Positions 43,051 to 53,000 of a DNA stretch of 64,000 nucleotides are shown here, in pieces. A model generated the notes under the pieces. That model saw nothing but the letters and a program-made list of their open reading frames with translations, was not told where the DNA came from and ran no database searches. Source of the DNA: Spirochaetia bacterium (lineage in GTDB: Bacteria > Spirochaetota > UBA4802 > UBA5550); assembly GCA_009885955.1 (NCBI GenBank), contig VFJS01000005.1:1-64000 (forward strand), read 5' to 3'. Both the position numbers and the translations under genes were made by a program. Position 1 is the first letter of the stretch; each line of letters begins with the position of its first letter.

Positions 43051-43965
43051 TTATAAATCTATAATGAATCTGTAAAAATTATTAAGCCCCTCATCAATTT
43101 TTGATGAAACCAAATCAGGATTAATTTCAGGAAAAGAACAGGTTTGAAGGATGTTTTCAACTGAATTCAATACCCTCTCTTCATCAAAATCATCATACAG
43201 TCCAAGATTTGAAATATTCATGGTGTCAATTACCATTTCGGTCAGTTCAGAGTGGTACACTGTTGGATTTATTGCCATCGGCCGGCATCCGCAGATATAT
43301 GACTCATAAAGGGTTATTCCGAAATGAGTAATAACAATTTTGCCGGACAAAAGTAATTCTGCACTGGTTTTTTCAGAATAAAAATCCGGATATCTTCCTT
43401 TGATTGATGAATCCCTATTATCTGATAATATTAAAATTGAAATATTTTCAGGGAAAATTGATAATAATTTTTTTAAATATTCTTCATGAATTTTGAATCC
43501 GGGATATATTATTAAATCGATATTCTTTTTAATATTCATACCTGAAAAACTTTTCACCGCTTTGGAAAAATTATAACCGAATAAAAACATATCCTTAAAT
43601 GAATTTGTATTTTTTTGATAATGAACAAGATTGGGAAGGAGGTCAATGGTATAATCTGCCCTATATCTCCCTTCTCCCAAATCATCTATTACTAAAACTT
43701 TTCCGGTTCTTTTTAACTTGTCTATCTCATCTTGTTCTGAATCCCGCATATCCCTTATGATAAGGTCTGAATCAGGATGGATCTCAGGGATACTAAACCT
43801 CCTTAATTCTTCAGGGATATATTCGGTATCCCCCATTAATTTTAAAAAGGCATGAATATTACTATTTTCTTTGAGGTACCAAAGAAAATTGAGCATCCTC
43901 TGAAAGTGGCCGGCCCCGAGATTCGGACTTAAACCTGTTACTATAGTAATAGTCTTATTAGCCAT
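43051..43965 (-). CDS. PseG/SpsG-like nucleotide-sugar hydrolase or GT-B protein
   Basis: A 304-residue product with a GT-B-like fold. The N-terminus reads GLSPNLGAGHFQRMLNFLWY, equivalent to the GxGHxxR motif of PseG/SpsG UDP-sugar hydrolases and MurG-like enzymes; KVLVIDDLGEGRYRADYTID resembles the PseG segment after the inter-domain link. The C-terminal half (FGITLYESYICGCRPMAINP) aligns with the nucleotide-binding region of GT28. It overlaps the SpsF-like gene by eight bases and should act in the same pathway, likely nonulosonic-acid or related sugar activation. Confidence 0.75.
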   Translation of the reverse strand: MANKTITIVTGLSPNLGAGHFQRMLNFLWYLKENSNIHAFLKLMGDTEYIPEELRRFSIPEIHPDSDLIIRDMRDSEQDEIDKLKRTGKVLVIDDLGEGRYRADYTIDLLPNLVHYQKNTNSFKDMFLFGYNFSKAVKSFSGMNIKKNIDLIIYPGFKIHEEYLKKLLSIFPENISILILSDNRDSSIKGRYPDFYSEKTSAELLLSGKIVITHFGITLYESYICGCRPMAINPTVYHSELTEMVIDTMNISNLGLYDDFDEERVLNSVENILQTCSFPEINPDLVSSKIDEGLNNFYRFIIDL

Positions 43966-44716
43966 TACTCGAATGTGTCATTGGTCTCTGATGTACACCG
44001 CTGTTGATATCAGCAAGATGCGGATTTTCAATAAAAAAATCAATTATAGATTGGAGGGGGATTGGAAATCCCTTATACAGATCATCATAGATTATTTTTG
44101 CCAGGGTATAATCTTCCCCGGTATCAACGGTTAGCCTTAATGTTTCAAAGGGATTATTCAATGATACAGCATGCCTGACAATCTTAAACATATCAGGATT
44201 TTCTTTTATATATGGAGAAACATGCTCCAGCTGGTGCTGCATTCTGCTCATTGTATAAGCTTTTTCCAGAGCCTCTTTTTTTATAATTTCAACTGCAACT
44301 CCCAAAGGAAGATCCTTAATTGAGCAAAGATCGGCCTTTGTTTCCTCAGCAATTTTCGCAGCAACTGATGCATACACAGGATCGGTAAAGGGATTGTCAC
44401 CTGTTATCCTGATTATGTAATCCCCTCCGAATTTTTCTGCTGCCATATAATATCTCTCGAGAACATTTTCAGATGAACCGACAAACGTTCCGATTTTCAT
44501 TGAGTCAGCAAGTTCAATCATCGACGCATTTTCGTCACCAGGGCATGTAGCCAGAACAATTATTCCTGCTTCATGTATTGCCCTGGCCCTTTCAATTACA
44601 TGATATAGCATTGGCTTGCCTTTTAAAGGAAGCATTGCCTTCCCTGGCAGCCGCGAAGAATCCATTCTGGCCTGAATAATAGCAGTAAAGGTTGGCTTGT
44701 TTTTTTTAGCGCCCAT
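43958..44716 (-). CDS. SpsF-like cytidylyltransferase family protein
   Basis: A 252-residue nucleotidyltransferase. AIIQARMDSSRLPGKAMLPL (residues ~11-30) is the classical signature of SpsF and CMP-sugar synthetases and binds the nucleotide; RITGDNPFTDP (~100-110) supplies the metal-binding Asp, followed by LPLGVAVEIIKKEALEKA. SpsF-type enzymes activate sugars such as legionaminic or related acids with CTP in surface or spore coat polysaccharides. It overlaps the PseG-like gene (8 bases) and follows the radical SAM gene by 17 bases. Confidence 0.85.
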   Translation of the reverse strand: MGAKKNKPTFTAIIQARMDSSRLPGKAMLPLKGKPMLYHVIERARAIHEAGIIVLATCPGDENASMIELADSMKIGTFVGSSENVLERYYMAAEKFGGDYIIRITGDNPFTDPVYASVAAKIAEETKADLCSIKDLPLGVAVEIIKKEALEKAYTMSRMQHQLEHVSPYIKENPDMFKIVRHAVSLNNPFETLRLTVDTGEDYTLAKIIYDDLYKGFPIPLQSIIDFFIENPHLADINSGVHQRPMTHSSNG

Positions 44717-44733
44717 AATTCTTTTACGAAAAT

Positions 44734-46212
44734 CTACAGGTTAAAGGTATACCACTCATCACATTCACCGCAATCCGGGGCATGTGCCAGATTGCCCTTG
44801 TAGTTATCGGCAAACATTTTTTTTCTCTTTTCCCATTGCAGTTTTATGGATTCCTCTTTGACATTTCCGGTTGAAAAAATCCCGTCAACATCTTCCCGGC
44901 AGTAAGTGATTGTCCCGTCAGATAGTATATACAGGTCTCTCTGAAGATGCCAGCATGGAATCCTTTCAATGGGTGACAGGTCAGAATATCTTCGATCTTC
45001 TATGCGTTTCAGGAACATATTCTGTTTTTGGAGAATGATGGTTACTTTATGCTGCTCCCAGATGTCATAATATTTATCGAGTAACGGCTCCGTTTCATTA
45101 ATTTTCATTATCTGAAGAAACAAATTATCTTTATCCTTCATTCCATCTTTCAGCATTTTGATATTTTCAAAAACCCTGCTGTACAAATCCTTGCCATGAA
45201 GGGCGGTGTACGATTCCGAATCAATTCCATTTACATTAATGATGACTTTAATCAGCGGATTCTTCATATCATTAATGAATGTAACAAAATTCATATCTGC
45301 ATAAAGACCATTGGTCTCTATCAGAACCTCTGATACAAGGGACTCCTTTGAGATTAATTCCATGAACAGATAAAAGTTCGAATGCAATAACGGCTCTCCT
45401 GATCCGCCCAGGCATATATTATAGGGAAGATTGAATTCTCTCATATCACTAAGAATTTTCCTGAAAACAGCCTCATCGATATCATCATGCTCCGTTTTGA
45501 ATGTATTTCTAAAACAGAAAATGCAGTCCAGATCGCACCTGCCTGTCAATTCTATTTCTATATATGACGGGCCGATATAAAGAATTTCGGGAGATGCATT
45601 AAAAATATCTTTCAGCTCACCATAATGAGGGACAGAACCTGAAAGATTGTATAACCTTTCCATTATCATTTTATCACGCCGATTCCCTGATCTGAAAGAT
45701 ATCCGCTTATCCCGTATATCGGGATCCTTGTAATAGAGTTCTATGTCAAACTGATTTATATTGTTCCGTATGACTTTGCTCAGCTGAAGTGTCTGCTTTT
45801 CCGGCTCGGGAATGGATTCAATGAGTTCCCTGGATATTATTTCGCATGATAAGCCGCTCGGGAGATTCTCTGAATAAGAAAATTCAGCGAGATATTCAAG
45901 ATGCTGCTCAAGCATTTCATTTATTATATCTGGATCAATAAATGGGGAATCTAAAAATATTTTGATGATGTTATCGGAACCGGTTTTTATAAAAATATCT
46001 TTCCAGAATATTATATCATCAATTCCGATTCTGATAAAAACCTGGCCCAGTTCCTTTACTCTCCCTGAATATGATTCAGGTATTGAATAATAAATATGTT
46101 CAAACCCGCTTTTAAGCTTAACATTTAAAAAATCAGGAATATAGAAATCAGGAAATGTCAGATCACTGTCAGAAATAGCAGTATCCAGAAACAGCAGTAT
46201 ATCATTTTTCAA
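44734..46212 (-). CDS. spiro-SPASM radical SAM protein
   Basis: The 492-residue product has an N-terminal region (~1-190), a radical SAM core (~210-400) with CDLDCIFC near 222 (the CxxxCxxC that binds the SAM [4Fe-4S] cluster), GGSGEPLLH, and a SPASM-type C-terminus with many Cys (PCWHLQRDL, TITYCRED, HAPDCGECDEW) for extra clusters. This order fits the spiro-SPASM family known from spirochaetes, whose substrate I do not know. The N-terminal region resembles the neighbouring SpsF-like protein (FLDSPFIDPD, LPSGLSCEIISRELIES). Its start overlaps the ppiC-type gene by four bases. Confidence 0.88.
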   Translation of the reverse strand: MKNDILLFLDTAISDSDLTFPDFYIPDFLNVKLKSGFEHIYYSIPESYSGRVKELGQVFIRIGIDDIIFWKDIFIKTGSDNIIKIFLDSPFIDPDIINEMLEQHLEYLAEFSYSENLPSGLSCEIISRELIESIPEPEKQTLQLSKVIRNNINQFDIELYYKDPDIRDKRISFRSGNRRDKMIMERLYNLSGSVPHYGELKDIFNASPEILYIGPSYIEIELTGRCDLDCIFCFRNTFKTEHDDIDEAVFRKILSDMREFNLPYNICLGGSGEPLLHSNFYLFMELISKESLVSEVLIETNGLYADMNFVTFINDMKNPLIKVIINVNGIDSESYTALHGKDLYSRVFENIKMLKDGMKDKDNLFLQIMKINETEPLLDKYYDIWEQHKVTIILQKQNMFLKRIEDRRYSDLSPIERIPCWHLQRDLYILSDGTITYCREDVDGIFSTGNVKEESIKLQWEKRKKMFADNYKGNLAHAPDCGECDEWYTFNL

Positions 46213-47306
46213 AAATTTTCACCTTCACTTTTAATATAATTTTCCATATATATTTTAATTGAAGATTCCTTTTTTCTCTGGAGTACCCATTTATTGAACT
46301 GTTCCATGATTTTCTCACTATGAAGTTTCATTGATATGAGACGTTCAACTTTATCAAGAGTTATATCGCGCTTTCCGAGATATAATACTATATGATAACC
46401 AAAATTTGATTTGAAAACTTCGGATATTTCTCCTATCCTGTTCATCTGGAATACATAATTAGCAAAATAAGGATCCAGCGTGCCAATATGAACCCAGCCG
46501 ATATCGCCTCCATTAATAGACGATGATCTGTCTTCGGAAAACTGCCTTGCCAGAGTATCAAAGGATTCGCCTGAACGAATCCTTCTTAATAATTCAAGAA
46601 TATTTGTATTGGCATTTCTTTCTTCGGCAATAGTTGCATCTTTTGGCCTGATTAATATGTGTTTAACTCTGACTTCCAAACCCAGAACTTTCTGATTTTT
46701 ATTATACCAATCGGTTATTTCCTGTTTTGTAGGGGGGGAAACACCAATCGTAAGATTAATAATCAGATCCCTTTTCATTTGAATTGTCAATTCATTTACT
46801 ATTGTATTAAAATCGATCTGTTCAATCAATTCGATATATTTGATGAATTCATTTAGTTTTTCATCAAGCTCTGATTTCTTTGCAGTGATATTTTCTCCAT
46901 TGAGTTTATTCTTAAGCTTGGGGGATAATTTTGTTAAAAAGGAGTCCAAATCCTTTGTATTTTCAAATTTATTCCTGAAATATTGCCTCATCATGTTTTC
47001 CAGTTCCAGAAGCAGCTTCGTCTGACTGATAAGAATTGACTCATTATCCGCTGTTTCATTAACAAGTACATTCTCAATAAACTTGTCTAAAACCCTGCTC
47101 TTATCATAAATGATATTCTTATTCTGAAGCCTCTTCAGTTTTCTCAACTGGTTCAATTTAATAATTACTTCACTTTCCACGATGGGCTTAGTATTGACTA
47201 TGGCAATCACCCTGTCAAAGAGGTCCCATGCCGGTAAAGGATCTGCAGGGATCAGTAATAGAAAAGAGAAAAGAAGCAATCTGGGAACGTTATATTTTAT
47301 TTTCAT
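46209..47306 (-). CDS. periplasmic PpiC/SurA-type peptidyl-prolyl isomerase
   Basis: A 365-residue exported protein. A signal peptide (~1-26) precedes a SurA-like helical N-domain (~30-205) and one parvulin domain (~210-310: VKHILIRPKDATI, GESFDTLARQFSED, GGDIGWVHIG, SNFGYHIVLYLGKRD). SurA-type chaperones escort outer-membrane proteins through the periplasm. It starts four bases after murI and overlaps the radical SAM gene (ATGA), so it is translationally coupled on both sides. Confidence 0.9.
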   Translation of the reverse strand: MKIKYNVPRLLLFSFLLLIPADPLPAWDLFDRVIAIVNTKPIVESEVIIKLNQLRKLKRLQNKNIIYDKSRVLDKFIENVLVNETADNESILISQTKLLLELENMMRQYFRNKFENTKDLDSFLTKLSPKLKNKLNGENITAKKSELDEKLNEFIKYIELIEQIDFNTIVNELTIQMKRDLIINLTIGVSPPTKQEITDWYNKNQKVLGLEVRVKHILIRPKDATIAEERNANTNILELLRRIRSGESFDTLARQFSEDRSSSINGGDIGWVHIGTLDPYFANYVFQMNRIGEISEVFKSNFGYHIVLYLGKRDITLDKVERLISMKLHSEKIMEQFNKWVLQRKKESSIKIYMENYIKSEGENF

Positions 47307-47310
47307 TTAT

Positions 47311-48117
47311 TCACCCGTTAATTATCAACTCGGATATCGACGTATCCACCCGGCAGAAAAATATATCCTTAAGCCTTCGATAGTTTTCTGTGATATCTGA
47401 AGCATACAGCTCTATATTTCCGACCCTGTCAGAACTCCCCTTTATTTCAAGGTTTTTTTCCTTTAAAGTTTTCTGAACTTCATAAGCAATTTCCATTCCG
47501 GTATCTACAAGATCGAGGTCCATATATATTTCACTAATAGTTTTTTTCAATAAAGGAAAATGAGTACATCCGAGAATTAAAGTTTTTACCCCTTTGTCAT
47601 ACATATCCTGAATATATTCCCTTGCGGCATGCCTTGCAATATCGCTGTCGATTAAACCTTCTTCTGCTATTGGAACAAAAAGAGTCGCCTGCTGCTGATA
47701 TATTTTTACCGATGGATTTATCTTTCTAATTTCCTTAATATAAGACCCGCTCGTTACAGTAGCTCTAGTTGCGATTACTCCAATTGAATCGCCCCGGAGC
47801 CTTTTACATGCCGCTTTTGCCCCTGGTTCGATTACACCAATTACCGGAATATTGTAGTTATTTTGTATAGTATCAAGCGCTGCCGAAGAAGCCGTATTGC
47901 ATGCAATAACAATCATCTTGACATTTCTTGAAATAAGATAATCGGTTATCTCCCTTGAATACCTGATGATCGTTTCTTTTGATCTAGTCCCATAGGGAAA
48001 TCGTGCAGTATCGCCAAAATATATAATGTTTTCCTGGGGCATGAGATCATTGATCGATTTGCAGACAGTAAGCCCGCCAACTCCGGAATCGAATATGCCG
48101 ATAGGTCTATCTGACAT
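47311..48117 (-). CDS. murI: glutamate racemase
   Basis: A 268-residue enzyme giving D-glutamate for peptidoglycan. All key parts are present: IGIFDSGVGGLTV, YFGDTARFPYGTRS, VIACNTASSAA with the first catalytic Cys, VIGVIEPGAKAA, and LILGCTHFPLLK with the second Cys. Length is normal. It sits between cimA (54-base gap) and the isomerase (4-base gap). Confidence 0.96.
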   Translation of the reverse strand: MSDRPIGIFDSGVGGLTVCKSINDLMPQENIIYFGDTARFPYGTRSKETIIRYSREITDYLISRNVKMIVIACNTASSAALDTIQNNYNIPVIGVIEPGAKAACKRLRGDSIGVIATRATVTSGSYIKEIRKINPSVKIYQQQATLFVPIAEEGLIDSDIARHAAREYIQDMYDKGVKTLILGCTHFPLLKKTISEIYMDLDLVDTGMEIAYEVQKTLKEKNLEIKGSSDRVGNIELYASDITENYRRLKDIFFCRVDTSISELIING

Positions 48118-48171
48118 TTTTATTACCTGAAATATAAATGGTTGTATGAAAGGGATCCTTGAATATTGAAA

Positions 48172-49773
48172 TCAGACGGTTCCTTTTTTATTTTTGCCCG
48201 AATATTTCTTGAATAGCATATATTCTATACCATCAACAAGGGCCTGCCACGAGGCATCAATGATATTTGTGGAAACTCCCATGGTTCCCCAATGTTCGGT
48301 CCCGATTTTCTGGTCAATGATTACACGAACTGACGCTGCAGTGCCTGCTTTCTCATCAAGAACCCTTACCTTATAGTCGGTTAAATGAATCTGGCTGATT
48401 TCCGGATAGAATTTAATCAGGGCTTTTCTCAAGGCATTATCCAGGGCATCCACGGGGCCCTGTCCATTGGCTGCAGTATGCTCTATTTTACCGTTGACTT
48501 CAACTTTTATTGTCCCTTCGCACTCAAGCATCTCACTTTCATTCATCTCTGAAATAACCCTGAAACCTTTAAGTTTAAAAAAAGGCTCATATTCCCCTGT
48601 TGCCTCCCTGATGAGTAATTCAAGCGAACCTTCAGCTGATTCAAAATGAAATCCCTGGTCCTCAAGAGTTTTGATTTTTTCAAGAATGTTCTTCTTAAGA
48701 TGATCCTTCTCAAGCAGGTTTATTCCAAGTTCTTCGGATTTAATTTCAATGGTACTTTTTCCGGATAATTCAGATATTGTGATTTTTCTGCTGTTTCCTA
48801 CAATTTCAGGGTTAATGTGTTCATATGTTCTTGAGTCTTTCCTGATTGCCGAGATATGTATACCGCCTTTATGCGCGAATGAATTATCTCCGACATAGGG
48901 GACTCTTTCATTATGCGCAAGATTTGCTATTTCGCTCACAAACCTGCTCGCTTCTGTAAGATAATTAAGCTGATTTTTTGCGCTGCATTCATACCCCATT
49001 TTCAGCACCAGATTCGGAATCAGCGTCGTGAGGTCACAATTGCCGCAACGTTCACCGTAGCCATTCATGGTCCCCTGGACAGAAACTGCGCCGGAGATAA
49101 CTGCATATTGAGAATTCGCCACTGCAAGTCCAGTGTCATTATGAAAATGCACTCCTATTTTGCAGCCCAGTTCATTGACTATTGTTTTTGTAATATTCTC
49201 CACGTCATTCGGCATAGTCCCGCCGTTTGTATCGCAGAGGACAATCATATCAGCCCCTGCCTCTTTTCCTTTCATCAGGCACTTCAGGGTATAATCAGGA
49301 TTGGATTTGAATCCATCATAAAAATGTTCCGCGTCAAGAATAACTTCAAATCCAAGGTCTTTCAGATAGGCAACAGTATCGTAAATAAGGATAAAATTAT
49401 CATTGAGTTCAATATTCAAGGCATGGGTGACCTGAAAATCCCATGTTTTGGCCACAATGGTAAGGGTGTCGGATTTTGATGAAACCAGCGACTGAAGCAG
49501 TATATCATCTTTTAGACTTACATTCGGCCTTTTTGTTGACCCGAAGGAGGCAATTTTGGAATGCTGAAGGCCGGATTTTCGTATTTCCTTAAAGAATAGA
49601 TCATCCTTTGGATTAGAACCCGGCCATCCGCCTTCAATATAGTCGACTTTCAACCTGTCAAGAACCTGCGCGATTTTTATTTTATCCTGAAGTGAGAACG
49701 AAATCCCTACAGTTTGTGCGCCGTCACGGAGAGTTGTATCATATATTGAAATTATCTTCTTATTTTCATTCAT
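48172..49773 (-). CDS. cimA: (R)-citramalate synthase
   Basis: The 533-residue product joins acetyl-CoA and pyruvate to citramalate in the pyruvate pathway of isoleucine synthesis. It has the HMGL-like barrel (YDTTLRDGAQTVGISFSLQDK, GVHFHNDTGLAVAN with the metal His pair, GYGERCGNCDLTTLIPNL), then a regulatory LeuA dimer domain at the C-terminus (~385-520; GPVDALDNALRKAL). Length and EGGWPGSNPKD near residue 50 mark the CimA type rather than isopropylmalate synthase (LeuA). It is the first gene of the leftward series. Confidence 0.93.
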   Translation of the reverse strand: MNENKKIISIYDTTLRDGAQTVGISFSLQDKIKIAQVLDRLKVDYIEGGWPGSNPKDDLFFKEIRKSGLQHSKIASFGSTKRPNVSLKDDILLQSLVSSKSDTLTIVAKTWDFQVTHALNIELNDNFILIYDTVAYLKDLGFEVILDAEHFYDGFKSNPDYTLKCLMKGKEAGADMIVLCDTNGGTMPNDVENITKTIVNELGCKIGVHFHNDTGLAVANSQYAVISGAVSVQGTMNGYGERCGNCDLTTLIPNLVLKMGYECSAKNQLNYLTEASRFVSEIANLAHNERVPYVGDNSFAHKGGIHISAIRKDSRTYEHINPEIVGNSRKITISELSGKSTIEIKSEELGINLLEKDHLKKNILEKIKTLEDQGFHFESAEGSLELLIREATGEYEPFFKLKGFRVISEMNESEMLECEGTIKVEVNGKIEHTAANGQGPVDALDNALRKALIKFYPEISQIHLTDYKVRVLDEKAGTAASVRVIIDQKIGTEHWGTMGVSTNIIDASWQALVDGIEYMLFKKYSGKNKKGTV

Positions 49774-50021
49774 TAAATTAATTTGATAATATGTGAAAAA
49801 TTTATTGTAATATAAATATTAATTATATATATGAGAGAAGTTGGCATTTTTATATCATTTTTATAATTTTCAAGTACTATTTTATTTATTGAATAAATAT
49901 GGGGGGACTTTAAGGGGTAAATCTGTTTTTTACCTGTATTTGTGACTTCAGGGGAACCACAAAGTTTAATTATTCAAAGTACCTTATAATAAAATGATAG
50001 ACAAAAAGAGGTATGAAAAAA

Positions 50022-50044
50022 AATATTTTCTTATAAGAAATATT
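50022..50044. promoter_or_regulatory. inverted repeat before the activase gene, candidate operator
   Basis: AATATTTTCTTATAAGAAATATT is a palindrome apart from one extra T. It ends at the ribosome binding site (GAGGTG) of the activase gene and shares the core TCTTATAAGA (50029-50038) with the repeat near 25648. Binding of a repressor here would block both transcription and translation. Confidence 0.5.
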
Positions 50045-50056
50045 GAGGTGTAAATA

Positions 50057-53000
50057 ATGGAAAGTCTTGGCATTAATATAGGTTCTTCAAGCATAAAAAT
50101 AGTCTTACTCGATGGAAATACTATCAAATCGAGCAGAGTTATAGCGCATGATGGCAACTTCATTGATACTCTAAAACATGTCCTGACCGGATATACTATC
50201 CCTGCGAATATACTCTCCCTTGCAACAGGAACTGAAGGGAGATTCCTTCTAAAGATGAACAATGTCGTTGAATCAGTATGCATTGAAGAGGCATTAAAAC
50301 AGCTGGATTACAAAGTGAATGCTGTTGTTTCCCTGGGCGGAGAAAATTCTGTAGTATATTCCATTGATTCTGATGGGAAAATAATCAATAACTTTTCAGG
50401 GAATAAATGCGCCTCAGGAACGGGAGAATTTTTAAAACAGCAGCTTGGCAGGATGAACATGTCTCTGGAGGACATTAATGATGTTCCTGACAGCTCAAAG
50501 GTTCATCCACTATCGTCAAGGTGTTCCGTATTCATGAAAAGCGACTGCACCCATAAGCTGAACAAGGGTGAGGCAACAAAGGATGATATTGTACTGTCAC
50601 TGAGCAATGTAATGGCAACGAAAGTTGTTGATTTTCTTCATAAGGCAAGAATAAATAATGGTAAAGTACTGCTTTCGGGTGGAGTGACGAAAAACCGTTT
50701 CCTTGTAAAGTTTGTCAGGGAAATGATGCCCAGTGTAGAATTTATTGTTCCTGAAATAGCCCCATATTTTGAAGCCTATGGAGCTGCATTAATGGCGCGC
50801 AAGGCAGGAAGCCAGTACCCTCCGATTAATGAACTGTTTAAATCACATAGTATAGATTTCGGCAAATATAAAAACCTGATTTCTGCAAAAGACAGGGTGA
50901 AATATCTGGACCCGATAAGGGGTAAATTAAAAGCCGGCGGAGAATATATACTCGGCGTTGATGGGGGATCTACTACAACAAAAGCCGTCCTCATTGATAT
51001 TGATACAAATGAAATTGTTGCATCCCATTACGGCAGGACACATGGCGATCCGGTCAAAGCATTGAAAAATTGCCTGCTGGAACTGAAAAAACAGATAAAA
51101 AATGAAATCGGCGAAGAAAAAATAAATATTTCCCTTGCTTCGACAACAGGGTCCTCCAGGGAAATTCTCGGAGTATTTCTTGAAACACCGGCTGTATATA
51201 ATGAAATCATTGCCCATGCGGTTGGAACAACCTATTTCAAAGAGGACATCGATACAATTTTTGAGATAGGGGGCCAGGATGCTAAATATGTCTTATTAAA
51301 AAACAAGGTACCTATTGACTATGCAATGAATGAAGCCTGTTCAGCCGGGACGGGCTCTTTTCTTGAGGAGTCTGCATCAGGGGATCTTAACATTCGGAAT
51401 GTATGGGAAATTGGCGAATATGCCCTGAAAGCTGAAGACCCTTTAAAATTTGGTGAACATTGTTCTGCATTTATAAATTCAGATATACGCAAAGCCATCC
51501 AATTCGGCGCATCCAGGGAGGATATAACCGCTGGTATTATAACATCAATAGTTTCAAATTATTTGAACAGGGTCGTAGGAAACAGGACCATAGGACAGGG
51601 TATCGTTCTCCAGGGGGGGGTAGCAAAAAACAGGGCCGTACCGCTTGCCTTTGCAATGCTCCTTGACAAGGATATTACCATTCCTCCCGATCCCGAACTC
51701 CTTGGATGTTTTGGCGTAGGGCTTCTCGCAAAAGAAAAATTACATGATGGTTTTATTAAAAAGGGCTCTTTTGATCTTGATCATATTATGGGGACTGAAA
51801 TAATATATGAAAGAGTATTTACATGCAAGAGCTGTGATAACTTTTGTCCAATCCGTGTCATAAATGTCAACAGTCATAAATACCTCTTCGGAGGCAGATG
51901 CAATAAATATGCAAATATCAGGAAGAAAAAACTGTTTGATGAGAGCAGGATCTTTAATTATATTGAAATGAGGGAAGACCTCATGTTTAAAGAATGCGCG
52001 CCGGATCCTGCTGCGTTAATGAAAAAAAGGGAATACGTAATTGGAATACCACGGGCTTTTTCCATATATACATTGTGGCCCTTTTATTCATGGTTTTTCC
52101 ATACACTTGGCATTGAAATCAAGCTGTCGAAAGATATATGCCATGAAGGAATAGCCAGAACCGAAGGTTCCTACTGCTTCCCTGCCGAGATTGCCCATGG
52201 GGCGGTGCAGGATATTGTTAACAGCAATGTGGATTACATCTTTGTTCCTCACTACAGGGATATGAAGGGTTATGAAGACCACGGACATGCGAATTTCTGC
52301 CCAATTACACAGGCACTCCCCTATTATATAAGAAAAGCCTTTCCAGAAATAAGTGAAGAGCGATTCATAACGCCTGTTATCAGCTTTAAATATGGTTTGG
52401 AAAAGGCTCTTGAATCATTTATTGAAATGGGAAATCTTCTCGGGATAAACAAAAGCGAAATTGAAAACGCCTTTAAAGTTGCAAATGAAAAACAGGAGGA
52501 ATTTTTTCAGAAATACAAAAAGCTCGGTGTTGAAGCGCTGGAAAGAGCGGAAAAGGCTGACCATCCTGTAATCGCTGTACTGGGAAGGCCCTATAATGCC
52601 TTTACCCGGGATGCAAACATGGGGATTCCTCTGAAATTCACGAGCCGGGGTTATTCTGTTATTCCTTATGATATGCTCCCCTATGAAAAGGAAAATATAT
52701 TTGATAATATGTACTGGTATTACGGGCAGCAGGACATGAAAGCTGCGGTATTGATAAAAAATGTAAAAAATTTGTTCATTACCTACATAACAAACTTTTC
52801 CTGCGCCCCCGATTCATTTATCCTTCACTATATCAAATGGACCATGGGGACAAAACCATTCCTGATACTTGAGCTTGATTCCCATTCTGCAGATGCCGGT
52901 ATTGACACCAGGATAGAAGCCTTCCTCGATATTATTGACGGATACAAACTTAAATATTCGGGCCTTGATGAAGCACGTTATGATAACGGATTAAAATTTA

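Noticed and set aside
49900-49975. Riboswitch-like leader before the activase gene
   Set aside because: A GGTAAA/TTTACC stem and G-rich segments are present, but no known riboswitch core fits and the G runs have no complementary C runs.
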